Shown here in pieces: positions 6,951 to 13,195 of a stretch of 14,664 nucleotides of DNA; position 1 is the stretch's first letter, and each line of letters begins with the position of its first letter. The stretch spans positions 1 through 14,664 of the forward strand of contig JBPCPI010000235.1 of assembly GCA_050999295.1 (NCBI GenBank), given 5' to 3'. The notes below the pieces were generated by a model, which saw nothing but the letters and a program-made list of their open reading frames with translations, was not told the origin of the DNA and did not search any database. Position numbers and translations under genes: made by a program. Source of the stretch: JACCQS01 sp050999295. Lineage in GTDB: Bacteria > Actinomycetota > Actinomycetes > Mycobacteriales > Geodermatophilaceae.

Positions 6951-6983
6951 CGCGCCGCGACAAGCCTGAGAGGACGGGAGAGC

Positions 6984-7487
6984 ATGCAGTTCGGCCGGTA
7001 CTACGAGGAGTTCGAGGTAGGCGCGATCTACAAGCACTGGCCGGGCAAGACCGTCACCGAGTACGACGATCACCTGTTCTGCCTGATCACGATGAATCAC
7101 CATCCGCTGCACCTGGACCAGCATTACGCGCAGACCAGCACCGAGTTCGGGAAGAACGTCGTCGTCGGCAACCTGATCTATTCACTGCTGCTGGGCATGA
7201 GCGTCCCGGACGTCTCCGGAAAGGCGATCGCGAACCTCGAGGTCGAGTCGCTAAGGCACATCGCACCCACCTTCCACGGCGACACGATCTATGCCGAGAC
7301 CACCGTGCTGGACAAGACCGAGTCGAGGTCCAAGGGGGATCGCGGCATCGTGTCTGTGCAGACCATCGGCTACAAGCAGGACGGCACAGTCGTATGCACC
7401 TTTCGCCGAAAGGTCATGGTGCCCAAGCGTATAACTGAGGACTCCCCGGGCCACGAGCAACCGGGCCGTCCGGCGCCCAAGCAGTAA
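6984..7487 (+). CDS. MaoC-like hot-dog fold dehydratase/hydratase
   Basis: This is a 167-residue protein of the MaoC/(R)-hydratase hot-dog family, whose members add water to, or remove it from, CoA thioesters. The hydratase-2 motif region is FCLITMNHHPLHLDQHYA (32-49). Aligned with the family pattern, His43 is kept, but the catalytic Asp position holds Asn38 and the following Asn holds His40. The C-terminal half has the usual hot-dog strands: LRHIAPTFHGDTIYAETTV (split: LRHIAPTFHGD, then TIYAETTV), IVSVQTIGYKQDG and VCTFRRKVMVP. ATG 6984 has GAGAGGA 9 nt upstream. There is no acyl-CoA pathway gene next to it, so the substrate is unknown. Similar TMNxHPLH proteins occur in actinomycete branched C4/C5 acyl-CoA pathways, from memory. 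Confidence 0.88.
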   Translation: MQFGRYYEEFEVGAIYKHWPGKTVTEYDDHLFCLITMNHHPLHLDQHYAQTSTEFGKNVVVGNLIYSLLLGMSVPDVSGKAIANLEVESLRHIAPTFHGDTIYAETTVLDKTESRSKGDRGIVSVQTIGYKQDGTVVCTFRRKVMVPKRITEDSPGHEQPGRPAPKQ

Positions 7488-7510
7488 CTCAAGGGGTTGG
7501 CGAGCGCAGG

Positions 7511-7516
7511 TAGCAT
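7511..7516 (+). promoter_or_regulatory. Candidate -10 box for the 7547 gene
   Basis: TAGCAT fits TANNNT and would start transcription near 7523. This leaves a short leader that still includes the GGGAGG ribosome site at 7533-7538. No clear -35 was found. Confidence 0.35.
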
Positions 7517-7546
7517 GGTCGTCAGCCGATGTGGGAGGTAGGCCCG

Positions 7547-7927
7547 GTGGCCACCAAGACCGTTCTCGTCGACTTGTCAGACATCCACAGCGCCGTCGCA
7601 GCCATCGAGGCCGATGCTCAGCGCGGTGCGATCTCGGTTGCCGAGGCGCGTAAACGGATCAGCGACTCCAAGCGGGCAGTAACCCCGCGAGAATTGTGGA
7701 AGGCGAGCGGGGGACGCGCCGGGGCGCGCAAGCGCAGCGACTGGCCGGACATCCGCAGGACGGTGTTCGGGGCTACCTTCCTGCTCGTACTTGCCGCGCT
7801 CGGCGTGTGGGTTGTGACGGTCTATACCGGGAAGGCGGTCGGCAGCGGCGAGGAGGACTACATCCCCGAGCCCACGTCTGTGTCGGTACCGGCCGACGAG
7901 TTGCCGGCCGAAGAGCCATCCGGCTGA
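7547..7927 (+). CDS. Small one-TM hypothetical protein
   Basis: No family was recognised. The product of 126 residues has a cytoplasmic N-terminal part with a helical stretch (VAAIEADAQRGAISVAEARK, 17-36) and a basic segment (55-71), one TM helix at about 72-94 (RTVFGATFLLVLAALGVWVV, continuing TVYT), and an acidic, Pro-rich outer tail. GTG 7547 is chosen because GGGAGG lies 8 nt upstream; the earlier in-frame ATG 7529 would place that ribosome site inside the gene. It stands between the MaoC and VOC genes with no obvious link to either. Confidence 0.7.
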   Translation: MATKTVLVDLSDIHSAVAAIEADAQRGAISVAEARKRISDSKRAVTPRELWKASGGRAGARKRSDWPDIRRTVFGATFLLVLAALGVWVVTVYTGKAVGSGEEDYIPEPTSVSVPADELPAEEPSG

Positions 7928-7941
7928 CCCGGGCTGCGCGC

Positions 7942-8361
7942 ATGCATCTGGGCAAGACGATCCCGGCCCTGCCAGTCAAGGACATGGTCGCGGCGGTGAC
8001 GTGCTACCGCGACCGGTTCGGGTTTACCGTGCGACATCAGGACACCGGGTTTGCAGTTCTGCTTCGGAACGATGCCGAGATACACCTGTGGGAATCCAGC
8101 GATCGCGATTGGGAGCAACGGGATTGTCTCGAGCGCCCGGTCAGGTCCGGCGCCGAGTCGTTTCTGGCCGGTACGGCGAGCTGTCGGATTGAAGTCGACG
8201 ACGTGGACGCCCTGTACGCCGAACTGAAGGCAGCCGGGGTACTGCACCCGGTGTCACGTGATGCAGTGATGGACACCGACTTCGGGACGCGGGAGTTCGC
8301 GACTCTGGACGTCGACGGCAACCTGATCTCGTTCTTCCGATGGATCCGGCCGCGTACCTGA
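7942..8361 (+). CDS. VOC-superfamily protein, bleomycin-resistance-like
   Basis: This is a 139-residue single-domain protein with the two beta-alpha-beta-beta-beta modules of the vicinal oxygen chelate fold. It opens with TIPALPVKDMVAAVTCYRDR (split: TIPALPVKDM, then VAAVTCYRDR), then FGFTVRHQDTGFAVLLRND and AEIHLW. The second module has CRIEVDDVDALYAELKAAGV and the closing FATLDVDGNLISFFRW. This layout matches bleomycin-binding (Ble-like) proteins, which trap the drug rather than modify it; a glyoxalase-type enzyme cannot be excluded. ATG 7942 is chosen because homology begins there. It lies 14 nt after the upstream stop with no strong ribosome site, so it may depend on coupling. Substrate unknown. 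Confidence 0.87.
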   Translation: MHLGKTIPALPVKDMVAAVTCYRDRFGFTVRHQDTGFAVLLRNDAEIHLWESSDRDWEQRDCLERPVRSGAESFLAGTASCRIEVDDVDALYAELKAAGVLHPVSRDAVMDTDFGTREFATLDVDGNLISFFRWIRPRT

Positions 8362-8417
8362 CCGAACCCGGTGATGGACAACCGAGCTGCCTCCTCCTGG
8401 GCTCAGGCGACCATCAG

Positions 8418-8825
8418 TCACGCCGGAAGCGCCTGCCAGGCGCGCAGCGTCTCGTACAGACCGGAGGACAGCGGCAGATCGGCGAGTTCGGCTGCATCCA
8501 CGAACCGGACATCTTCGGCATCGTCTCCCGCTCGGAGGCTGCCGCCCACCGGTGTTGCCGCGAAGTCGGTGATCGCGTAGACCACCCCACCAGGTCCGTC
8601 CCGCTCGACGCTTCCCACCACCCGACCCGGGGATACGACCAGGCCGGTCTCTTCGAGAACCTCGCGGACCAAGGCCTCGGCGAGCGTCTCGCCGGATTCC
8701 ACCCGGCCACCAGGCAGGGACCAGAGTCTGCGCCCGGGTTCGTTCCTCCGCCGGATCAACAGCAGGCGCGCCCGCCTGTCGTACACCAGCGCGCCCACGC
8801 AGGGGACTACGTTTGGCGCGTTCAT
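8418..8825 (-). CDS. NUDIX hydrolase
   Basis: This is a NUDIX pyrophosphohydrolase (hydrolysis of nucleoside diphosphates linked to another group, for example oxidised dNTPs, NADH or sugar nucleotides). From ATG 8825 it has 135 residues. The NUDIX box is perfect: G40-x5-E46-x7-R54-E55-V-L-E58-E59-T-G61-L, preceded by LWSLPGG. The N-terminal VPCVGALVYDRRARLLLIRR is the usual first strand pair. GTG 8834 is an upstream alternative, but a TAGCGT -10 box lies just before ATG 8825 with 7 nt between, which favours a leaderless start. It is convergent with the VOC gene and divergent from the 52-aa gene. Substrate cannot be read from the sequence. Confidence 0.93.
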   Translation of the reverse strand: MNAPNVVPCVGALVYDRRARLLLIRRRNEPGRRLWSLPGGRVESGETLAEALVREVLEETGLVVSPGRVVGSVERDGPGGVVYAITDFAATPVGGSLRAGDDAEDVRFVDAAELADLPLSSGLYETLRAWQALPA

Positions 8826-8832
8826 CCTGCTC

Positions 8833-8838
8833 ACGCTA
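8833..8838 (-). promoter_or_regulatory. -10 box for a leaderless NUDIX transcript
   Basis: TAGCGT on the minus strand is followed by 7 nt (GAGCAGG) and then ATG 8825, the spacing expected when transcription starts at the A of the start codon. Confidence 0.5.
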
Positions 8839-8944
8839 GCGCCGCAGTTTCGCGGCGCGCCTGTCCGTGGGATGCGCCGCGATCGACCATGATCGTGCGG
8901 ATCAGGGTGACCGCGGGGCGCCCACTCGAAAGGAGGAGACCCAG

Positions 8945-9103
8945 GTGACCATCAAGAAGATCGTCGCCTGGCTCGTGCTTCTGTTCATCATTTTCTTCAT
9001 CCTGACACAGCCAGCGACCGCGGCAAGTCTGCTGCGCAGCGTAGGCAACGGAATCACCGATGCGGTCAGTGCCCTGGCAGCCTTCTTCCAGTCTTTGGTG
9101 TAA
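8945..9103 (+). CDS. 52-residue membrane peptide
   Basis: A short gene with a strong ribosome site (AAAGGAGGAG ending at 8938, 6-7 nt before GTG 8945). The product MTIKKIVAWLVLLFIIFFIL followed by TQPATAASLL has a short basic N-terminus, one very hydrophobic helix at about 5-21, and a second mildly amphipathic helix at about 27-51 ending in FFQSLV. The TQPATAA stretch looks somewhat like a signal peptidase region, so secretion of the last ~25 residues is possible. No family is recognised. It is followed 57 nt later by the PH-domain membrane protein on the same strand, suggesting a joint role in the envelope. Confidence 0.75.
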   Translation: MTIKKIVAWLVLLFIIFFILTQPATAASLLRSVGNGITDAVSALAAFFQSLV

Positions 9104-9160
9104 TCGCCCCAGGAGGTCGCGGGTAGCTCGTTGTCGCAAGGTCGAAGGAGGGAGTCACCC

Positions 9161-9823
9161 CTGAGCCGGCCAGGCAGAATCACGGGAACCGCTCGGTATC
9201 TGCTCCCGTACGAGCGTGCGGAGATCGAGGTGCGGCGGCATTGGATGATCCTGATGCCTTCGATACTTTGGTCGCTCGGGGCTGTCGCGATCGCTGTGCT
9301 ACTCCTGGCGAACGATCCCTACTCAATGGCCTTGGACAACCTCGTGCTTCTCGTGATCGCCGGGGCGCTCCTCTTTCTCGGCTTCGAGGTCCTTCAATGG
9401 TGGCTGGATCACTTCATCGTCACCAACCGCCGTGTGCTGCTGGTCAGCGGCGTGCTCACCAGAACGGCCGCGATCATGCCGCTGATCAAGGTCACAGACA
9501 TGACGTACGAGCAGAACCCGCTGGCGCGGCTATTGGGCTACGGCACGTTCGTCTTCGAGTCCGCCGGCCAGGACCAGGCATTGTCAAGGGTCACCCATCT
9601 GCCCGGTGGCCCGAGGCAGCTATATGTGAAGATCTCGTCCCTGCTCTTCGCCACCTATTCCGAGCCTATGGCGCCCCCTTTGCCGGCCTGGGTGGAGGAG
9701 CAGCTCACAGCGAATGTCCGTACCGGCCGTCCACCGGGCGTGGAGCAGCCTCGGATCCATCAGACGACCCCGATACCGCGACCCGATGACCCGTATGCCC
9801 CCGGTCGGGAAGGGGACGACTGA
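9161..9823 (+). CDS. PH-domain (bPH2/YdbS-like) membrane protein
   Basis: This is a membrane protein with two TM helices at about 29-50 and 58-80, then a bacterial PH domain (about 83-160): FIVTNRRVLLVSGVLTRTA, MPLIKVTDMTYEQNP and LLGYGTFVFESAGQ are the classic strand and turn signatures of this family. The C-terminus (about 180-220) is Pro-rich and probably disordered. Its role is unknown; relatives sit in the envelope. The start is unusual. TTG 9131 has AGGAGG only at 14 nt upstream, whereas CTG 9161 has AAGGAGGGAG at 9145-9154 with ideal spacing and begins LSRPGRITGTARYLLPYE. I chose CTG, giving 220 residues; TTG 9131 adds 10. Confidence 0.85.
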   Translation: MSRPGRITGTARYLLPYERAEIEVRRHWMILMPSILWSLGAVAIAVLLLANDPYSMALDNLVLLVIAGALLFLGFEVLQWWLDHFIVTNRRVLLVSGVLTRTAAIMPLIKVTDMTYEQNPLARLLGYGTFVFESAGQDQALSRVTHLPGGPRQLYVKISSLLFATYSEPMAPPLPAWVEEQLTANVRTGRPPGVEQPRIHQTTPIPRPDDPYAPGREGDD

Positions 9824-9830
9824 ACCGGTC

Positions 9831-10712
9831 GTGGGCATCATCGCGCGGGAGCACCCGTACATCGATCTGCACGTCCACTCGACGGCATCCGACGGAACGT
9901 TGCGGCCATCGGCAGTGGTGGCTGCCGCCGTCGAGGCTGGGCTGGACATTATGGCGCTCACCGATCACGACACGCTGGCCGGTTGGGACGAGGCATGTGC
10001 GGCCTGCCCGCCGGGGATGACCGTCGTTCCGGGTGTCGAGTTGTCGTGTATCTACTCCACCGGCGGGCAGCACCCGACCAGCGTCCATCTACTCGGCTAT
10101 CTCGTCGATCCTGAGCATCCCGATCTGGTCACCGAACTGCGCCGCCTTCAAGATGAGCGCAGTCGGCGGGGTGAGAAGATCGTCGAGAAGTTGGCAGCCG
10201 CCGGGTACCCGATCACCTGGGAGCGGGTCCGGGAGTTCGCCGACGGAGGCTCGGTCGGCCGGCCGCATGTGGGACGCGCCCTGGTCGAGGCGGGAGTGGT
10301 GGCATCCGTGGACGAGGCATTCGTCGAACTGCTGGCCGCCAACGGCCCCTTCTACGTACGCAAGGCCGACATCGACGCGGTGGCCGGTGTAGCGCTGATC
10401 ACCGCCGCCGGAGGGGTGGCGGTCTTCGCCCATCCCGCAGCCGGGCGGCGCGGGCGGGTGGTGGACGAGGCTGCCATCTCCGTCCTGGCCGCGGCGGGCC
10501 TCGCCGGCATCGAGGTCGACCACCCGGATCATCTGCCGGTCGAAAGCGCGCGGCTGCGGGTCCTCGCGGCTGACCTCGGAATGGTTCCAACAGGCTCGAG
10601 TGACTTCCACGGATCCAACAAGGTGAACCGACTCGGCGAGCACATGACGCACCCCGATGCCTATCGAGAGCTCATCGCTGGGGCCTGGGGAAGCCGCCCG
10701 TACGTCGGATGA
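9831..10712 (+). CDS. PHP-domain metal-dependent phosphoesterase (YciV/RNase AM-like)
   Basis: This is a polymerase-and-histidinol-phosphatase fold phosphoesterase. Studied relatives of this type (E. coli YciV) trim RNA 5' ends and hydrolyse nucleoside 3',5'-bisphosphates; that is known for the family and not shown here. From GTG 9831 it has 293 residues. The metal ligands are visible: HVH (H14, H16) and D21, TDHD (D45-H46-D47), E70 in VPGVE, H86, H201 in FAHP and D258/H260 in SSDFHG. ATG 9786 and ATG 9795 are in-frame upstream alternatives, but they would overlap the PH-domain gene; GTG 9831 places the first metal motif close to the N-terminus as usual. It starts 7 nt after the previous stop. 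Confidence 0.9.
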   Translation: MGIIAREHPYIDLHVHSTASDGTLRPSAVVAAAVEAGLDIMALTDHDTLAGWDEACAACPPGMTVVPGVELSCIYSTGGQHPTSVHLLGYLVDPEHPDLVTELRRLQDERSRRGEKIVEKLAAAGYPITWERVREFADGGSVGRPHVGRALVEAGVVASVDEAFVELLAANGPFYVRKADIDAVAGVALITAAGGVAVFAHPAAGRRGRVVDEAAISVLAAAGLAGIEVDHPDHLPVESARLRVLAADLGMVPTGSSDFHGSNKVNRLGEHMTHPDAYRELIAGAWGSRPYVG

Positions 10713-10724
10713 AAGCGGACTACC

Positions 10725-11300
10725 GTGACAGGGGTGGACACGATCCTGCTGGTGGCGATCTGTGCGGGAGCAGTCTGCTTCGCGATCTTCTACCTGAGCA
10801 ACCAGCGTCGCGGCCGCGGCCACGCGCTGCAGGGCCGCAAAGCCGCGGCGATGTCGCTCTACAACCGGCTCGGCTCCGACGTGGCGACGATCGATGCCAG
10901 TGACGACCCGTTCGCTGGGCAGGCCCTGGCCGACGCCGCCGAGCGGTACAACAGCGCCGGCTCGCTGTTCGCCGAGGCAGACACCGAAGGCGAAGTCGCT
11001 GCCGCGCGCCGCACAGCGATCGAGGGGCTGATGGCCACCCGGACGGCCCGGGAAAGGCTGGGACTGCCGCTGGGTCCGGATCTCCCGCCCCTGGACTACG
11101 CGTACGGGCAGCCGCAGCTGACCGCGCCGAAGGAGATCTCGGTCGCCGGCATGTTGGTCAAGGGATTCCCCGAGTACCGGCCGGGTGCCAGATACCGGTA
11201 CGGCGGTGGCGGGGGCATCCCGGGCGGCTGGTACCCGACCCCGTTCTGGGAGGGCGACGGCTCCTCGGGTCCAACGCAATCCGGGATCACCCCTCGGTGA
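10725..11300 (+). CDS. Membrane-anchored hypothetical protein with Gly-rich tail
   Basis: A 191-residue protein of unknown function. One N-terminal TM helix (about 6-24) is followed by a charged helical region (28-115, including the paired-helix-like SLYNRLGSDVATIDASDDPF and ALADAAERYNSAGSLFAEAD), then a Pro-rich linker and a Gly/aromatic tail (YRYGGGGGIPGGWYPTPFW, 157-175). Actinomycete proteins with similar helical segments and GG...WYPTPFW tails exist, from memory, but have no assigned role. It starts at GTG 10725, 12 nt after the PHP gene, and its stop overlaps the nuclease start by 4 nt, so it is translated with the nuclease. GTG 10734 is an alternative start. Confidence 0.8.
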   Translation: MTGVDTILLVAICAGAVCFAIFYLSNQRRGRGHALQGRKAAAMSLYNRLGSDVATIDASDDPFAGQALADAAERYNSAGSLFAEADTEGEVAAARRTAIEGLMATRTARERLGLPLGPDLPPLDYAYGQPQLTAPKEISVAGMLVKGFPEYRPGARYRYGGGGGIPGGWYPTPFWEGDGSSGPTQSGITPR

Positions 11301-12160
11301 TCGAGGCTCAGCTCATCGTTGCGGGCAGCCCCGCGCCGTTGTTCGCGGCCACCCCGAGCAAGCTGGCCACCTTCGACGACTGTCCGCGCCGGTTCCGGAT
11401 GACCTATCTCGACCGCCCGGCCCTGCCCAAGGGTGCGCCGTGGGCGCACAACAGCATGGGTGCCGCCGTACACGCGGCCCTCCGGGCGTGGTGGGACCTG
11501 CCGATTTCGCGTCGTACGCCCGAGGGCGGGGTTAGCCTGCTCCGCCAGTTGTGGAGCAGCGAGGGGTTCCGCGATCCCGAGCAGTCCTTGGACTGGCTTG
11601 CCCAGGCCGCGGAGTGGGTGCGCAGCTACCTCGCGGATGAGGACCCTGGCCACGAACCGGTCGGACTCGAGCGCCACGTCGCAGCAAAGACCGAGCGGAT
11701 CGCTCTGTCCGGCCGGATCGACCGGATCGACGAACGCGACGGCGACATGGTCGTCGTGGACTACAAGACCGGCCGGTCGGGGGTCAGCGACGACGCCGCC
11801 CGCGGGTCACCGGCGTTGGCGATCTACGTCCTGGGCGTGCGCCGGACCCTGCGTCGGGATTGCACGCGGGTAGAGCTGCACCATCTGCCGAGCGGCGAAG
11901 TAGCGTCCTTCGAGCACACCGAGGAATCGCTGGCCCGCCACGTCGGCCGGGCCGAGGACACTGCCGCTGACATTGTCCGCGCGACGACGCAGGCCGCCGC
12001 CGGCATGGATGCCGACGAGGCGTTTCCGGCCCGTACGGGTACCTGGTGCGGTTGGTGTGACCTGCGCCGGCACTGCCCCGATGGACAGCGCGCGGCACCT
12101 GCCCGTGAGCCCTGGTCCTTTCTGGCATCGATTCCGCCTCCCGGCGCTGAGTCGGAATAG
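11297..12160 (+). CDS. RecB-family PD-(D/E)XK nuclease with Cys cluster
   Basis: A 287-residue stand-alone exonuclease-like protein. The fold markers are H59 (GAAVHAAL), E125, the GRIDRID segment (139-145), and the active-site D142 and D155-Y-K157 (VVDYKTG). Four cysteines, C29 in DDCPRRF and C251-x2-C254-x5-C260 in WCGWCDLRRHC, match the iron-sulfur ligand layout of AddB/Cas4-type nucleases. The motif usually written QxxxY after the catalytic Lys appears as A173-LAI-Y177, so the Gln is missing. It starts at GTG 11297, overlapping the previous stop by 4 nt. A role in DNA repair or end processing is likely for the family. It is not part of any CRISPR locus seen here. Confidence 0.9.
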   Translation: MIEAQLIVAGSPAPLFAATPSKLATFDDCPRRFRMTYLDRPALPKGAPWAHNSMGAAVHAALRAWWDLPISRRTPEGGVSLLRQLWSSEGFRDPEQSLDWLAQAAEWVRSYLADEDPGHEPVGLERHVAAKTERIALSGRIDRIDERDGDMVVVDYKTGRSGVSDDAARGSPALAIYVLGVRRTLRRDCTRVELHHLPSGEVASFEHTEESLARHVGRAEDTAADIVRATTQAAAGMDADEAFPARTGTWCGWCDLRRHCPDGQRAAPAREPWSFLASIPPPGAESE

Positions 12161-12227
12161 CCCGTACGGCTGGGATCGGGCCCGGAGGGTCACGTACGGC
12201 GAGCGCTCCGGCTCAAGCGCCCGAAGA

Positions 12228-12242
12228 TGCGCCTCCGGCGCA
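12228..12242. terminator. GC hairpin between convergent genes, possible terminator
   Basis: TGCGCC (12228-12233) and GGCGCA (12237-12242) pair perfectly around TCC. It lies in the 142-nt gap between the nuclease (ends 12160) and the MpaB gene (ends 12303). There is no T-run on either strand. Otherwise no coding signal is convincing in this gap. Confidence 0.35.
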
Positions 12243-12302
12243 CCCTCGTCCAGCCCCAGGCAGCACCGGGCAATTCAACCGATCCGATGAGCCCTTGGCC
12301 GC

Positions 12303-13151
12303 TCAGCCGGTCAGACGCTCCCGGGCAGCCTTGCGGGCCGGTCCCTCGCGCCACTGGACCGGCAAGCGTTGCAGGCTCGACCGCAAGGCTCGTACGCCCG
12401 CGGTCACGGCTGCGTCTGTGGTCGGGAGTCCGGGCAGGCGATACATCTTGCGGGCCCAACTCGGCAGGAGGCCGAAGGCCAGGGTGGCCAGACCCCCCCA
12501 GGCCGGGCGGGCCGGAGTCAACACCCGAACCCAGGCCGGCATCGGCGGGGCGAGCAGGAACCGGGCGGCCCGCTCGGATTCGGCGGTGACGCGCAGCATC
12601 GGTCGGATGTCGGTGAAGTAGCTGGCGAGGTCTGCTCGGTCGGACGGAACGTCTGCTCGGGGGACGCCCATGAGTTCGGCGGCGACAGCCTGTTCCCGCA
12701 GGTAGGAATCCGCCTCGGCATCGGACAGCTCGGCTCCGCCGCGGCGGGCGGTGGACAGGAAGGAGTCCACCTCGCAGCAGTGCACCCAGAGCAGCAGCGC
12801 GGGATCATCGACGCGGTACGGGGTACCGGATTCCGGTTCCACTCCGGTCAGGCCGCGGTGCGCACCTCGTACCCGGGCGGCCGCTTTGAGCGCTTCGCTG
12901 CGGGTGCCGTAGGTGAGAACACCGACGAACTCCGCGGTACGACCCAGGCGACCCCACGGGTCCGCTCTGAAACCGGAATGTTCCGCCACGCCGGCCAGAG
13001 CCAGCGGATGCAGAGCTTGCAGAAACAAGGCACGCAGGCCGCCGACGATCAGTAGCGGATCCGCGTGCACCTGCCAGGTGATGCTGTCGGGTCCGAACAG
13101 TCCGATCGCGTCGTCGAGGGCTGTTGTTGCCGGTAACCGGGTGACAGCCAT
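12303..13151 (-). CDS. MpaB-type oxygenase family protein (DUF2236)
   Basis: A 282-residue helical protein of the DUF2236/MpaB group, which contains heme b-dependent enzymes such as mycophenolic acid cleavage protein MpaB and is related to latex-clearing proteins. Conserved sites visible are GGLRALFLQALHPLALAGV (37-55, with R40 and H48), H58 in AEHSGF and H124 in WVHCCEVDS, plausible heme-pocket residues. The middle region FRADPWGRLGRTAEFVGVLT (split: FRADPWGRLG, then RTAEFVGVLT) is also typical. It starts at ATG 13151 with a TAGACT -10 box 7 nt upstream. It lies 44 nt downstream of the TetR gene on the same strand and could be co-regulated. Substrate unknown. Confidence 0.87.
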   Translation of the reverse strand: MAVTRLPATTALDDAIGLFGPDSITWQVHADPLLIVGGLRALFLQALHPLALAGVAEHSGFRADPWGRLGRTAEFVGVLTYGTRSEALKAAARVRGAHRGLTGVEPESGTPYRVDDPALLLWVHCCEVDSFLSTARRGGAELSDAEADSYLREQAVAAELMGVPRADVPSDRADLASYFTDIRPMLRVTAESERAARFLLAPPMPAWVRVLTPARPAWGGLATLAFGLLPSWARKMYRLPGLPTTDAAVTAGVRALRSSLQRLPVQWREGPARKAARERLTG

Positions 13152-13158
13152 CCTGTCG

Positions 13159-13164
13159 AGTCTA
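13159..13164 (-). promoter_or_regulatory. -10 box for a leaderless mpaB-like transcript
   Basis: TAGACT on the minus strand is followed by 7 nt (CGACAGG) and ATG 13151, the spacing expected for transcription starting at the start codon. No -35 match. Confidence 0.45.
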
Positions 13165-13195
13165 GATTCCGGACGGCGGGTCGGCCCCGCGAAAG

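Noticed and set aside
6397..6969. A 190-codon open frame on the plus strand opposite the one-TM gene
   Set aside because: Low-complexity charged product typical of an antisense frame; it would run through the divergent promoter.
8372..8416. TGATGG/CCATCA inverted repeat between the VOC and NUDIX genes
   Set aside because: Only 6-bp arms and a 33-nt spacer, expected by chance; no terminator features.
10089..11279. A 396-codon open frame on the minus strand opposite the PHP and hypothetical genes
   Set aside because: Arg/Gly/His-rich composition with no motif; the plus strand has intact metal-binding motifs and tight gene spacing.
11297..12160. Reading the Cys-containing RecB-like nuclease as Cas4 of a CRISPR system
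   Set aside because: No repeats, spacers or other cas genes in the window; stand-alone RecB-like nucleases are common in actinomycetes.
12227..12589. A plus-strand frame beginning MRLRRTLVQPQ in the convergent gap
   Set aside because: No ribosome site or homology, and most of it lies antisense to the MpaB gene; its first codons coincide with the hairpin.
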